64,000 nt of DNA from Anaeramoeba flamelloides (GCA_027625915.1 JANTQA010000010.1:1860001-1924000); one strand, 5' to 3'. Positions 43,684 to 56,500 are shown, numbered from the stretch's first letter. Made by a program: numbers and translations. Notes: generated from the letters alone by a model not told the origin.

Positions 43684-44669
43684 AAAAAAATTTAATATAT
43701 TTGCGATTCAAAATTTCAAATAATCTTCCTCGAGAAAACTGTATATTCCAACTTAAATATTAAAGTTTCTTTCAAAATAATAGACGATCAAAGATCTCTT
43801 ATTAGTCAACTTGTATTTATTATTTCATTAAGGTTATTAAAAAGTGAAAAAATAGCAAATGTTTAATTTTGTTTGAATATTTTTTTTTCCAAATCTGATT
43901 TTTATGAGTCAATTTTTTTTTTTTTACTTTCAAAAAGCTTAAAAAGTTTCTCATTCAGAGATTTGATTCGAAAAATACAACCAATATTGTAGTTAGTTTG
44001 AATAACAGCAATAAATATTTTTAGTGTAGTGACAAATTTATTTGTAGCAACAAAACCAAAGTGTGGAATCTTTTTAAGTTTTCAACAGAAATTAAAAAAT
44101 GAAAAAAAAAAAAAAAAAACCAAGTGCACAATTCATACGAAAAAATAAACACATCTTCAAAATTTGTGTCTTATCCAATAACTTTCAATAAGTGAGTTGA
44201 AAGGTTCAACATCTCCTAATTCGTATGAAAATTATTTCTGGTAATTACCTCGATTTCATCAGTAAAAATTCTTTTTTCTAATACAACACTACAAGGAAAA
44301 GAAAAAAGTGCTATATACTCTAAAATATTAACCAAACCCCCTTAAAAATTTTTAAAAATCAAAAAAAAATTTTTTGGGTGTAGAAAAAAAATTATAAAAA
44401 ATTTTCATTTTTACGATTAAATTCGCCTAAATTTTAATACCCCTCATTTCAAAAAGACCGACTTTTGATTTTTTCGACAAAATTTCATTCAAAAATTTAA
44501 ACTTTTTTACAAAATAAACTTTCACCTCTGAAAAAATGAAAAAATGTTAGAAAATTTTTTTAATAACACAATTTAAAATTTCAAAATGCTATATCTGATC
44601 AATAAAAGAAATTATTACCAATTTATTATTTTTACTAGCTCTTTTGTTAAATTTTTCATTTTTAGAGTA
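43684..44669. other. AT-rich non-genic stretch
   Basis: Homopolymer tracts only; no gene or repeat terminus recognised. Confidence 0.4.
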
Positions 44670-44867
44670 CAGTCAGTTTCACTTTTAAAGCACAAACTTT
44701 CAACGAAATTTAAGGCACAATAAAAATCTCAAATTAAGGCACAAAATTTGGAATTTTTTATTTTACAATTTATTTTTACTAGAATTTGAATTTTGTGTCT
44801 TAATTTGAGATTTTTATTGTGCCTAAAATTTCGTTGAAAGTTTGTGCCTTAAAAGTGAAACTGACTG
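44670..44867. mobile_element. Palindromic MITE-1, copy c
   Basis: CAGTCAGTTTCACTTTTAAA at the left and AAAAGTGAAACTGACTG at the right, TA on both sides; the two arms nearly meet. 198 bp. Confidence 0.8.
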
Positions 44868-45128
44868 TAATTCAATTTTTTATTTTTTCCAAAATGTAAA
44901 TTTAATTTTTTTAATTTATAAAAATTTTTAGAAGGACATTAGACTGAAAAAAGTTGTAGTATCAGTTCTACTTTTAAAAAAAGTAATTTTGATCGGAAAA
45001 TATATGAGTTATCAAATTTGATCAAATTTCCAAAATTGACAAAATTTTTATTTTTTTCAAAATATTTAATTTAATTATAATATTTTATTGTAGGTATTCA
45101 AAAAACCCTTTCCAGGTGGGTTAGGGTA

Positions 45129-45575
45129 CAGCCAGTTCCACTTAAAAGGCACAAACTTTCAGGGAAATTTAGGACACAATAAAAAATCTCAAATTAAGGT
45201 ACAAAATTCAAATTCTAGTTACAGTCAGTTTCACTTTTAAGGCACAAACTTTCAACGAAATTTAAGGCACAATAAAAATCTCAAATTAAAGCACAAAATT
45301 CAAATTCTAGTAAAAATAAATTGTAAAAAAAAAAATTCCAAATTTTGTGCTTTAATTTGAGATTTTTTTGTGCCTTAAATTTCGTTGAAAGTTTGTGCCT
45401 TAAAAGTGAAACTGACTGTAAATAAATTGTAAAAAAATCTCAAATTAAAGTACAAAATTCAAATTCTAGTAAAAATAAATTGTAAAAAAAAATTCCTTAT
45501 TTTGTGCCTTAATTTGAGATTTTTTTGTGCCTTAAATTTCGTTGAAAGTTTGTGCCTTAAAAGTGAAACTGACTG
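45129..45575. mobile_element. Palindromic MITE-1, copy d (older, split by copy e)
   Basis: The left arm is diverged (CAGCCAGTTCCACTTAAAAG); the right arm ends GTGAAACTGACTG-TA at 45577. Copy e sits inside at TA (45221-45222). The sequence just after e repeats part of the left arm (ATCTCAAATTAAAGTACAAA), so a partial duplication also occurred. Confidence 0.75.
45223..45418. mobile_element. Palindromic MITE-1, copy e (nested in d)
   Basis: An intact 196-bp member with TA at both sides, inserted into the centre of copy d. Its arms are closer to consensus than those of the host copy. Confidence 0.8.
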
Positions 45576-45871
45576 TAAGGCACAAAAAAAAATTTGTTCA
45601 GAAAAAGATAAAATTAATCCCAATTTAATCAATTTAACTTTATTCTAACTCATCAAATAATCTTTTGGCACTTATTATTATTTATTATTTTTTTTTCATT
45701 TTCTCCTTTTTTTCTTTTATTTATTTTTAAACTTTTTTTTTCTTTTAATTTCTTTTTCATTAACTTTTTTTATTTTTCAATTAAAAAAATAGAACAAACA
45801 TTGTAGGAAAAGAGTCTAGTAATTGGTGTATTTGATTCTGGCTTGATGATTCTCAGCAATAATTACAAATA

Positions 45872-46068
45872 CAGTCAGTTTCACCTTTAAGGCACAAACT
45901 ATCAACGAAATTTAAGGCACAAAAAAATCTCAAATTAAGGCACAAAATTTGGAATTTTTTTTTTTACAATTTATTTTTACTAGATTGTGTATTTTGTGCT
46001 TTAATTTGAGATTTTTTTTGTGCCTTAAATTTCGTTGAAAGTTTGTGCCTTAAAAGTGAAACTGACTG
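45872..46068. mobile_element. Palindromic MITE-1, copy f
   Basis: CAGTCAGTTTCACCTTTAAG to GTGAAACTGACTG, TA on both sides, 197 bp. It is the last member of a four-copy cluster within 1.4 kb. Confidence 0.8.
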
Positions 46069-46296
46069 TATCAAGAAAAGGGGGTCTCCTTAGCGGAGGG
46101 CAAATGCACCTATTTTCAACACATTTAATTCATGTTTTTTAAACATGTTTAAATATAAGTCAAATTAGTCTTCCTTTCTTTTAGTAACTTCTTTTTGTAC
46201 CTTCTTCTTCTTTTTTTAATAAATGCATTCTTTTTTGTTTGTTTTTTTTTAAACCTTTAAAAAAAATTTGAAAAACACCTGATATAACTTTTAGGT

Positions 46297-46329
46297 AAAC
46301 ATTAGGGACTTTAATAGTCCCTAATGTTT
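46297..46329. repeat. Perfect 14-bp-stem hairpin
   Basis: AAACATTAGGGACT, the loop TTAAT, then AGTCCCTAATGTTT. It may be a micro-foldback, or two element ends left joined after internal deletion. The AGGGACT core is similar to the TTAAGGGACTAG ends of families D and P. Confidence 0.6.
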
Positions 46330-46433
46330 TTAGTAGTTCTAATTTGGCCTCATTTGGCCTCTTATTTTATCAAGGTTGGTGCGTTCCAGAGTTGGGAGTA
46401 ACCAACCTGGAATACAGCCAACCAAACTTATCC

Positions 46434-46436
<3 letters not shown>

Positions 46437-46529
<93 letters not shown>
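46437..46529. repeat. (AC)n microsatellite, about 46 units
   Basis: An uninterrupted AC array. The three frames across it read Thr-His or Val-Cys repeats and are artefacts. Just upstream (46374-46428) is a GC-richer imperfect inverted repeat, GGTTGGTGCGTTCCAG against CTGGAATACAGCCAACC. Confidence 0.92.
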
Positions 46530-46530
<1 letters not shown>

Positions 46531-48069
46531 CTCCTCCCCACTACACCACACATACAGATACACACATAATAGAACTTATTTGGCTATCATTCCAATTAAA
46601 AAATAATATTTATATTCCCATCCTGCATTTATTAATTAATTGCTTAATTAATAATATTTTTAATAAGTTTATTTTAATATTTTCAATTTATTACTCTATT
46701 TAATAGTCGATTTACTAAATAAATAAATATATATATAAAATTTTTTTTTTTTTTTTTTTTTATTTTTGATTTTTTTTATTTTTTTTATTTTTTTTTATTT
46801 TTTTTTTTAACTGGGTTAAATATGAAGTTTTATATTAAAATATATAAATGAATATCTTTATTTTTATTTTTGTTGAAAATTATTTTTTTAAAAATGCCTG
46901 AGAACTCAAAATGTCTAGTGTATTTATTTAGTTGTTTTTATTATTTTTTTTTTTTTTGAAAAATTTTTTATATATAAATAGTATTAGTATAAACATACTT
47001 TCGATTTTAAAAAAAATCTAAAAAAATGAAAGTATGACTTTAATAAAACTCTTTTTTTATCGACTCGGGTTTCTAATTCCATGCAGTTTATCTGTAAAAG
47101 GTGTGGAAGTTTGAATCGGTTTTTCTATTAGAAAAATTATGATTTTTCAACTAAAAAAAAAATTTAAAAAGTTGAAATCAATTTTTTTTAAAATCACTTT
47201 TTATGGTGAAAAAATATTTTTCCCGGTCGTAAATATTTGTTAAAAACTGGGAACGGATATTCAAGTGCCATCATAGAGAAAAATATTCTAAATAAAATTT
47301 TTGAAATATTCAAAAAAAGTTCAAAAATTCAAATTTTTAAAAAAATTGAATAAGTCATTTTTTTTATTTTACTTTAATACAATTTTTTTTCGCTGAAATT
47401 CAGTAAAAATATCCTAAACTTTCAAAAAAAAATCATTAAAATAAAATTTAAATCAAAAAAAAAAAAACATCACAGTTAAAAAATGAATTTTTACTAATCA
47501 AAATTTTAGGAAAAAAAATTTTTTTTAATAGTGACTTTTTTTCAATTTTCAATTTTTTTTTTTTTTTCTTGGGTAGAGATTCTTTTAAAAAATAAATTTA
47601 TATAACACATAATAAGTGTGTTAGAAAAAGTTAGAAAATACCTCTGGAAAAAAAATTTTTTTTTCCTTGTAGTGCATGCTCAATCACCAAATTATTTATA
47701 AATCAATTGATTTTCAACAATTTTCTTTATGAGAGCAAATTAAACCACTAAAAAGTTCAATTGTTCATTGTCTATATTCAGATCTTTCAATTTTTCATTC
47801 AATTAGAAGAAAAACTTTGAAAAAAACTTTCTTTTATGACTTCGAGAAGGACAATATTATTGACAAAACATACTTCATTGTTAAAAATAAAGACATTCTT
47901 GATAACTTTTCATTTCAACAACAGATAAAAGACTGGAAACAATATCAAAAAAGTTGGAAAACAACATTTAAAAACACTTTTTTTAAAAAACCATCAATAA
48001 AAGTTTGAAAAAAAATCGTTATTGAAGTCAACACGTGTTATTTTACATAATGTACCAACAAAAGTAACA
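46530..48069. other. AT-rich non-genic stretch
   Basis: T tracts (46740-46810) and A/T-rich filler. The frame at 47817-48008 is Lys/Asn/Phe-rich, starts from a non-ATG codon and has no family likeness. Confidence 0.4.
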
Positions 48070-48292
48070 ATTTTTTCAATTTGTTTAGATCAAAAATTCA
48101 AAACAAAAAAGGATCTAGATCTTCTTACTGCAGAATTAAATGATGAAAAATGAACTTTTTTCAAAAATGAAAACTCATTTAGCCAAAGTTGATCAATTAG
48201 TTTACTTATTGGGCTTAATTCGATTCTTGTGTAAATAATTGCCCTATTACATTTTGGAAAAAAAAAATAAATAAAAGTTGTAATTCCCTTAA
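48070..48292. mobile_element. Family P element, right-end fragment
   Basis: It matches the last ~200 bp of 42449-43683: CTTGTGTAAATAATTGCCCT, TATTACATTTTGGAAAAA and the terminus GTAATTCCCTTAA. It lies about 110 bp upstream of the eS25 start codon. The minus-strand frame across it is not a gene. Confidence 0.5.
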
Positions 48293-48399
48293 GAATTTCC
48301 AATTTCGTTTACATTTCATTTTTTTATTCTTTCTCTTCTTTTCAATTTTTGTTTATAAATTTCTTTTTAACATTTTAGAGTTAATATAACAATTAAAAA

Positions 48400-48888
48400 A
48401 TGCCACCAAAAAAAGCACCAAAATCAAAAGCCGCCCAACTTAAAGCAAAAGGAGGAAAGAAAAAAAAGAAGAAGTGGACCCAAGGAAAAGTCCAAGAAAA
48501 AGTTATTAGAACCACTTACATGGATCAAGAAACTTGGGACAGACTTTACAAAGAAGGTTTGTTATTTTTTTTTCTTTTACTTTTGCTTTTTTTTTTTTTT
48601 TTCTTTTTTGTTACACTTTTTCTTGATGTTAAAACTTTTTCTTTTTTTTGAATAAAAATAATAAAAAAAAACTATTCAAATTAACAAAAAAATAAATTAC
48701 CTTACCTTAATAATCTTATAGTACCAAATTACAAAGTCATCACACCAGGTATTGTTTCCGATCGAATGAAAATTTCTGTTTCTTTAGCAAGAAAGGCCAT
48801 TCTTGAACTTGAAAAAGAGAAGAAAATTAAACCAGTTATTAAACATAACAAACAATTAATTTATACCCGTGCACATGGTAAAAAATAA
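48400..48888 (+). CDS. RPS25: Small-subunit ribosomal protein eS25
   Basis: Exons are 48400-48556 and 48722-48888, with a 165-bp GT-AG intron (GTTTGTTATT to ATCTTATAG) in phase 1. The product is 107 aa; family members are ~105-125 aa. eS25 sits in the head of the 40S subunit near the E-site. Seen: a Lys-rich N-terminus ([20 protein letters not shown]), [15 protein letters not shown] as in other eS25, then the winged-helix core [37 protein letters not shown] and the ending [15 protein letters not shown]. The exon join restores the family sequence exactly. The intron contains poly-T tracts. Confidence 0.97.
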
Positions 48889-50779
48889 TTTTTCATCTTC
48901 TTTTTTGTTGTAGAGATTATTAAATTCCATTACAATAAACTTTAAAAAAAACATATACGTGTCAACGACTATTGTCACATTTTTTAAACAACAATGATTT
49001 TTCTGGATTCAAATTAGAATTCCTTAATAAAAATAAAGCACATTTTGATCTTTAAATTGACTTTCTTTTTTTTTTTTATTTTTTTTTTGTTAAAAAAAAC
49101 AAGAATTCTTTTTTTTCTTTTCATTTTACTTTCAAATAATTTGTAATTTAATACTTTTTATTTACATCTTGTTTTGGACATTAAACGAATTGAAGATAAT
49201 AAATAAAAGGTTTTATTCCATTTTGGACTTGGTAAAGTCAAATACCTTTGAAACAATGCGCTCAATTTTGGTACTCTTCAGAAACATTTACCAATTAAAA
49301 CACTTTTTACAATAATTATCTTTTTTCTATTTCCTTTCTCAAAACACCTTTACAGCAATAAAGTGAGTGTTATCATAAAGCTCTTCTGTCTTCCAATTTC
49401 ACAAAAAACTATTTTTTGTTTCACCAAGTTAAAAAGAGCTTTTTTCAATTTACTGACGAATTCAAAAAAAATTTTTTCGTTCTAATTTCCATTTTGTTGA
49501 TACTTGAAAAATCTGTTAATTCTGCTTTCAAAGCAGTTCTTTACAAAGTGTATTTTGAAGATCAACTAATTTCAAAAACTTTCTAAACATTCAAACGAAT
49601 AAAATGCTTGATTGAAAACTGAGGTTGAAAAAATTTTGAAGAAATAGCTAAAATGAAAATATAAATTCAAAAAATTAAAGTTAGCCAAAACTACATTTTT
49701 GTTTTCAGTTATACCTCTTTTTTAAATTATTTTTTCAAAGTTATGAAAATTTTATGTAATAAAGAAAAGAGAGCTATTAAACTCATTAAGAGGCAAATAC
49801 CCCCCTTTTTTAAAAATTCCAGACTTTTGAAAAAATCATTTATTTTTGGTGTATTTTTTTTTCTTGTTGAAAAAAGTTAGAATGAATGAATTAAATTTTA
49901 GATTGGACATTAAAATAGAAAAAATAATAAATTTTAAAACACTTTTACACAATAAAATAAGGTATATATATTAAAACTCAAAATCGGAAAAAAAAAAAAA
50001 TGATTAAAAATATTCCTAAAACAGATAAAAAATCAGTTTTTCAATTTAATTTAGCGATATCTTTTGAAAGAAATATTTGATTTGATTTTAAAATTGAAAA
50101 AATCTGATTCTTTTTATGCATTAAGAAAACACATTAAAATAATCTCTCCACTAAGTTAATTAAAAAATTCAAAAATTTTACAATTAAAAATGAAAAAAAA
50201 ATCACTGAAAATTTTCATTTTTTTTGCAATTCTCATTAATATCTAAATAAAAATGTAAACCTTTTTCAAAATTGTGATGTACAATAATGTTTATTATATA
50301 AGTGTATTTTAAAAATACAAAATTTAGAGATTTTTTTGAAAAAATTTTCCGCTTTATGATAAAAAATGAAGTTTAACAATCTTATAACATTTCTTCATAT
50401 TTATCAATATCTTTCAGAATTTGGAACAATTTGTCACAAAACCAACTCAAGACGTGCAATCCAGTGTTGTAAAGTACTCAAGAGACCCCCCCCTCGCTTT
50501 TTTTTTTTTTTTTTTTTTTTTTAGTTTTTGTAAATAAAAACTTTTGGTTTTAAAATCAAAAGAAAAATAAAAAAAAACTTAACTGTAATTTTTTTCAAGT
50601 TTTTTATATTTTATCAAGAAATAAAAATGATTTTCAAAATTAACAGAACACTCTAAAAAACCTAGCCAGTTTCTTTAATTGTCAAAATATCTTTATAAAA
50701 ACCCTCTTTCAAGTTTTATTTTTAAACAGTGTTTGAATAAAAACCAAAATTATATTTGTATATAGAATGGGAACTTTTT
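48889..50779. other. AT-rich non-genic stretch downstream of eS25
   Basis: Homopolymer tracts, including a T run at 50500-50522 after a C-rich GACCCCCCCC. No genes or repeat ends recognised. Confidence 0.4.
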
Positions 50780-50936
50780 AACTTTCACTCTTATTAACCA
50801 AATAGAGAACAAAAAAGTGCAAAAATGTGAAAAAATGATTTGAATTTTGAAAATTTCCAAAATAAAATTTTCTAATATTTATGCAAACCCCTTTAACACA
50901 TGTATTTTACCTATTACAACTGTTCCCTTTGACTGA

Positions 50937-50945
<9 letters not shown>
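50780..50945 (-). mobile_element. Family G element, truncated copy 3 (reverse)
   Basis: The end TCCCTTTGACTGAAAAATAG and the preceding GTGAAAAAATGATTTGAATT are the reverse complement of the left ~160 bp of the copies at 30017 and 51722. The rest is missing. Confidence 0.55.
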
Positions 50946-50973
<28 letters not shown>

Positions 50974-50974
50974 G
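50944..50974. repeat. (TA)n microsatellite
   Basis: About 14 TA units, starting directly at the terminus of the reverse family G fragment. Confidence 0.85.
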
Positions 50975-51481
50975 GCTTTCCAATCCTGCTGTGAAATCTA
51001 AGATAAACATAAAATTCATTTTCTTTATCATATTTGACTTTTTATACTGGATTTTATGGTTATGTGATAGCCTATTAGATTCCATGAAATTTTATAATAG
51101 AACAAAAATTTACCATCGATCAAATATTAGAATTTTAATTTTTGAATACGAACTTTCTTAAATGAACAATAATTTGGAAAAATCATTACTTTTTTGGTGG
51201 ATCCATAATTTCTAAAGACCTTAAAATCAAAAGACAATCCCATTTTAAAGTAACCATCATTCTATCTTAGATCTTTGGAAGCTTTCTTTTACATTTTTGA
51301 ATTTATTTCATAAACAAAAAGATTTTTTTCTTAGTCTTTCAAATAAGAAATTTTTTTAAAAAACCAATGTCAAACCATAAAATATATATGATAGCGTATA
51401 ACAAAAGATTTTTTTTTGCATTTAACTGAGACAACAAGTATATTTCTATGTCTGTCAAATTTCACTATTGGTTTAGAACTA

Positions 51482-51677
51482 CAGTCAGTTCCACTTTTAA
51501 GACACAACCTTTTAAACGAAATTTAAGGCACATAAAAATTCCAAATTAAAACACATTTTTTGGAATTTTTTTTTTCATATTTTGTTTTACAGAATTTGAA
51601 TTTTGTGCCTTAATTTGAGATTTTTATTGTGCCTTAAATTTCGTTCAAAGTTTATGTCTTAAAAGTGGAACTGGATG
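51482..51677. mobile_element. Palindromic MITE-1, copy g
   Basis: CAGTCAGTTCCACTTTTAAG to AAAGTGGAACTGGATG, TA on both sides. It is one of the more diverged members, sharing the TTCCAC variant with copies d and h. Confidence 0.75.
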
Positions 51678-51679
51678 TA

Positions 51680-51721
<42 letters not shown>
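51680..51721. repeat. (TA)n microsatellite between MITE-1 copy g and family G copy 2
   Basis: About 19 TA units fill the gap between two TA-targeting elements. Confidence 0.85.
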
Positions 51722-51723
<2 letters not shown>

Positions 51724-52413
51724 CTATTTTTCAGTCAAAGGGGTTCAGTTGTAATGTGTTGTTTACATATATTAAATAGGTTTGAATAAATATTAGAAGA
51801 AAATATTTAATTTTGGAAATTTTCAAAATTGAAATCATTTTTTCACATTTTTGTACTTTTTTGTTTTCTATTTGATACAAATTCGTTGCAAAAAAATTTT
51901 TTTTATTGCAAGATAAATAGTCACTTGGTAAAAATGTGTTATTCTAACGTTATTGAAACCATGTAAATATTGTTGAGAAATCATATTGATTTCGATTGGA
52001 ATTTTATTCAAGCTTTGATCCTGATATTTGAATAATAAATATGAAAAATATTCACTTCATTTTTATTTCCTTTTGTAAATATATTCCACAAATCCTAACC
52101 CACTTCGTTTGAGGACTTGGTTTCTAAAAGAAAAGTATGCAAAATGAAGTGAAAATTTTACACTATTTATTATTCAAATACTAATAGAAGGTCAAAACCA
52201 AGATTGTTGTTTTTCTTGATGGGGCATTCAGAATTTGAGTTTTGAAATTTTTAAGAAAATTTATTGGTTAATTAGTTAACATTCAGACATATATCAACAA
52301 TTCTTTGATGTGTATTATTCTACGTATTTCTTATTTTTTTTTCAAAGATCAATTATATATAAAATAATTGATATTTGAAAAAAATGTTGGGCACCTTTGA
52401 CTGAAACAGAGTT
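51722..52413 (+). mobile_element. TIR element, family G, copy 2
   Basis: Left ACTATTTTTCAGTCAAAGGG and right CACCTTTGACTGAAACAGAG; aligns with 30017-30714 end to end. ~690 bp. The frames at 52342-52585 lie across its right end and are not genes. The stretch 52414-52756 shows nothing. Confidence 0.65.
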
Positions 52414-52756
52414 TATAAGAGACGGTTCAAGGATAAAAAGTACAAAAATACAGGGAATATATCTGTTTTTAAGAATATTTCCTGAAAAAAAAGGTTGTTT
52501 AAAAATAAGTTCAATCTTTGTTTGTTTATTCTTTCCTTTTAAAGTTTCTTTTTTGTCTTCCAAGTGGTCTTATAGGGTGTACTAGAAATTCTTCGTATTG
52601 AATTACAATCACACAAAATAACTTCTATAATAATTTCAATAAATAAAATATATAATAGCTGTCAAGATAGTTTATAGATCGAGAAAAAAAAAAGATCGTC
52701 AAAAACCTAAAATCAATGATTCAAAATATAATCCATACTTTTTTTTTCTTATTCCA

Positions 52757-53160
52757 AAGCAAAAACTAATTTACTACCCAATGGTGTATCAGAGTTCAAA
52801 TCAATTTTGAATTTAAACTCTGAGATTTTGTTTTGGAAATAATCAATTAAGAATTAAATTTGTTAAAGTTTTTCCAAATTTATATAGCTTTTTGAAATTT
52901 TTTGTTTTTTTTGATAATAAAAAAAGTCTTCAATATATTACTCTATTTTTGAGGAAAAAGTTACAAATTTGATCTCCTTTTTTAGAATTCCTTTTTAAAT
53001 AGTAGAACTTTAAGAAGCCAATTTTGGATTAACTTTTGGTTTATTGTAAAAATCTTTTATTCATAAATGAATAGGTTATCTTTAAAAAAGAAAAAACTTT
53101 CTTATTTTGAAATACTGATTAAGTTTTCATTCAGGAGTTATTTTTACAACCTTACTTGTT
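52757..53160 (-). repeat. Duplicated gene-fragment repeat Q, copy 2
   Basis: The minus strand encodes SEFKFKIDLNSDTPLGSKL then VFALE-stop, in the same frame as the short protein at 39515-39628 but without its ATG. The flanking homology extends about 250 bp further (TAGTAGAACTTTAAGAAGCC). It is probably a pseudogene fragment. The next ~340 bp up to the kinase start shows no feature. Confidence 0.45.
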
Positions 53161-53502
53161 TGTTTTTTGAGAGAAGGAATTAATTAAACTCAAAATTTCA
53201 ATTTCTAAATAACAAAATAAGACACTAATAATTATTTGTAGTCAAGAACTGAAAGTCCAATTAATATCAATAAATAACCGAAACAATTCCTTATTTAAAA
53301 AACCTTCTTAATCAATGAAACAAGAACTTTTTTACTCAATTTTCAAATACAATCAGAACAAAATATGGAGTGGTTGAAATTTAACAAACTTAAAACCATT
53401 TTAGTAAACCTTATTTTCTCTAATTCGAAATTTATTTTTCCAACCTTTTAACTTTTGTGCAAAAAGACAATCCAAATTTTTCCGATTTAAATATCTTCAC
53501 TA

Positions 53503-56500
53503 ATGACTGACTTACAAAAAAAGAAAAAAAGAAATAAAAAAAAAAGAAAAGGAAAATCAAAAGAAAAAAAATCAAAAGAAAAAAAATTAAAAGAAAAAAA
53601 AGAGATTGAAAAGGAAAAAGAAACTGAAAAGAAAAAAGGAAAGGGAAAGGGAAAGGAAAAGGGTAAGGGTAAGGGTAAAGGTAAGGAAAAAGAAATCAAA
53701 AAGGAAAAAGAAACAACAAAAGCTCCTCTTCAAGGAAATGGGGGACTAGACATTCCCTTGGGGGAAATGTCGCCGGAAACAATGAAAAGGGCACAAATAT
53801 ATAAGGAATATGTCAGGCAAAGTTATGTCGAATATTTCTATTATTTGTATAACAGGCAGCAACGAATTGAGCATTTAAAAAGGCAATTAAAAAGTTCAAA
53901 AAGCAACAAAAACGAAAGATCGAAAGCGATCAAACTGCACTACCAAAAAGAAACAAATTTCCTAAGGAAGAAACGAACAAAAATGACCATCAAGCAATTT
54001 ACAATCCTTGCAAAGATTGGACAAGGCGGGTATGGTGATGTGTTTCTTTGTCGGAAGACTGACACAAACGAGATGGTTGCTTTAAAAAGAATGAAAAAAA
54101 GTTTAATTAAAAAAACAAATAAGGTTGAGCATATCATGTCTGAAAGGCAAGTCCTTGCAGAACATTCCAGCCCTTGGCTAGTGAAGCTTTTGTATTCCTT
54201 CCAGGATCACAAGTTCCTATATTTGGCAATGGAATTCCTACGAGGTGGTGATCTGAAAGCGTTATTGATGAATATTGAATATTTGGATGAAAACACAACG
54301 CGGTTCTATGCTGCTGAAATGTTATTAGCAATTGGAGATCTTCACCAAATTGGATACACTCATAGGTAACACTTGGAATTTTTTTAATAACTTTTACTGA
54401 ATAACTTTGTTCTTTGTCCTTCTTCCTTTACCATTTCTCATTTCTCATTTATCATTTATCATTTATCATTTATCATTTATCATTTCTCATTTCTCATTTC
54501 TCATTTATTCTTTGTCCTTCTTCCTTTACCATTTCTCATTTCTCATTTATTAAAATTTCAATTTATTGATTTTATCAAATAATTTTTACACTTTACTTAT
54601 TTGAAGGGATTTAAAACCTGAAAATTTTTTAATTAATCATGACGGTCACGTTAAATTAACGGATTTTGGATTATCAAAAAAGTTTATTCTTAATAAGCAA
54701 TGGAGAGAAACAGTGAAACAAATTCATAAAAAAACAAAAAAACAATTAAAAAAACAAAAAAAAAAGCGTACATCAACTCTTTCAAAAAGACAATTTCAAC
54801 AAAAAAGAAGAAACAAATTTTTTACTGTTGTTGGCTCTCCTGAATATATCCCGCCTGAAATCTTAGAAAAAAAGGGTTATACAAAGACAGTAGACTTTTG
54901 GAGTTTTGGTAAACATTTTTATCTTCTTCTTCTTCTTTTTTTTTCTTTTTTTCTTTTTTTGTTCTTATCTTGTACGTTATTTAAGAATTATTATGACCAA
55001 TTTTTGCAGAGCATAAAGTGTTTTTTATAAAAGATTTCATCTAGGATATAGTAATGCTCAAAAGGTTGAAAATCCAATGTCTGATGAAAAATGATATGGT
55101 ATTGAAATAAGAAACGGGAAAAAATTTAACTTCACTTCATTTACATTTTCTTTTTACAAATATTGTATTCAAAGAAAAAGATTACAATTTGTGATCTCTT
55201 TTTATTATTTTGGTATTTTTTATGCCATAAATTAGCATATTTAGGTCAAATTAAGAAACACTAATTGAAAGGAATATTCATCAGAATTGAAAAAAGAATG
55301 AGACTGTAGCTGAAACGTTTATCCCCTAATAAAAAAATTTTTTTATAACATCAATAACATTTTTATAACAAAATTTCCTTTTATATGTCCTTAATAAAAT
55401 TAAGCACTATTTTTTTATGATTAATATTTTTCGAAATCTAGCTTATAACTTAATTCAATTAACCACTGGGATAAATTTTTTTAGAATAAAAACACTCTCA
55501 ACTTTTGAATATCGAAAATATTTTTTGAAATTAGTGTGCACTTTTTTTATTTTTTTTTGAAAAATTGGGGTTGAGAAAAGCTTGAAATCAAAGAATAAGC
55601 TAATCTATTAAATTAGAATGCTTTTTCAGAGAGTTTATCTTTTTAGTTTAACTTTTTTTTAATTTTACCATTTAAAACTAAAAAAAACATTTGAAGACCA
55701 AATTAGTCCCTTTTGTGAAAAAAAAATTCCCATAATTTAGAATTTGTTTTAGTAAATGAGTTAAAACAAGATAGTGTATCTAAAAATATACATAATTTCA
55801 AGTGTGAATTCAATGATTTTGGCAAAAAATGTTTTCAAGAAAAAGTTGAATTGAAACTTTATGTATTTTTATTTTTTCATTTAGTTTTTTTAATTGTATT
55901 AATGAAAAGTATTTGATCAGTTTTCCATTTTTAGTGTTTTTTGGGTCGTAGGGACATATGTTGATTTTTTCAATATTTTTTAAAAAAATATTCTTATAAC
56001 GGGCTTATAACATGTTACAATTTTTATAACACTTTTTATAACAAACATTTATGTTATAAAATTTTATAACATTTTTAACGTTTATAACACCTTTACAACA
56101 CGTTTATAACATGTTATAAAAAACTTTTTTTATTAGGGATCTCATTTAAATTTCAAATACTAGTAAACGAATAAAAAAAATTTTTTCGTAATTTGCATAT
56201 ATTAACACTTTTGAAAATAAAAAATAAAAAAATTTTCAAATTGATAACTTGTTTGTTACAAATTTCCGTCTTCTACCATTTGCCTGTTTTTCAGTTTTAC
56301 CAAATATTAGATGAGTAAATTGAATTTCTCTACTTTGTTGTAATTCCTACAAAAATGACTCTGAAATAATTTAATTTCTTGACTTCGTTGATAGATCTCC
56401 TTTTTCATTTACTCTAATTTGTTATTAATTTAAAAAAAAATGGCTGATTTCAAATTTAAATTGAACCAAATAAACACCTGCAAATTGTAAAACATCTCGT

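Noticed and set aside
46339-46703. Overlapping frames of 74-119 aa across the (AC)n array
   Set aside because: They read Thr-His and Val-Cys dipeptides from a microsatellite.
47817-48302. Two small frames (63 and 70 aa) upstream of eS25
   Set aside because: One starts at a non-ATG codon and is Lys/Asn/Phe-rich; the other crosses a family P fragment.
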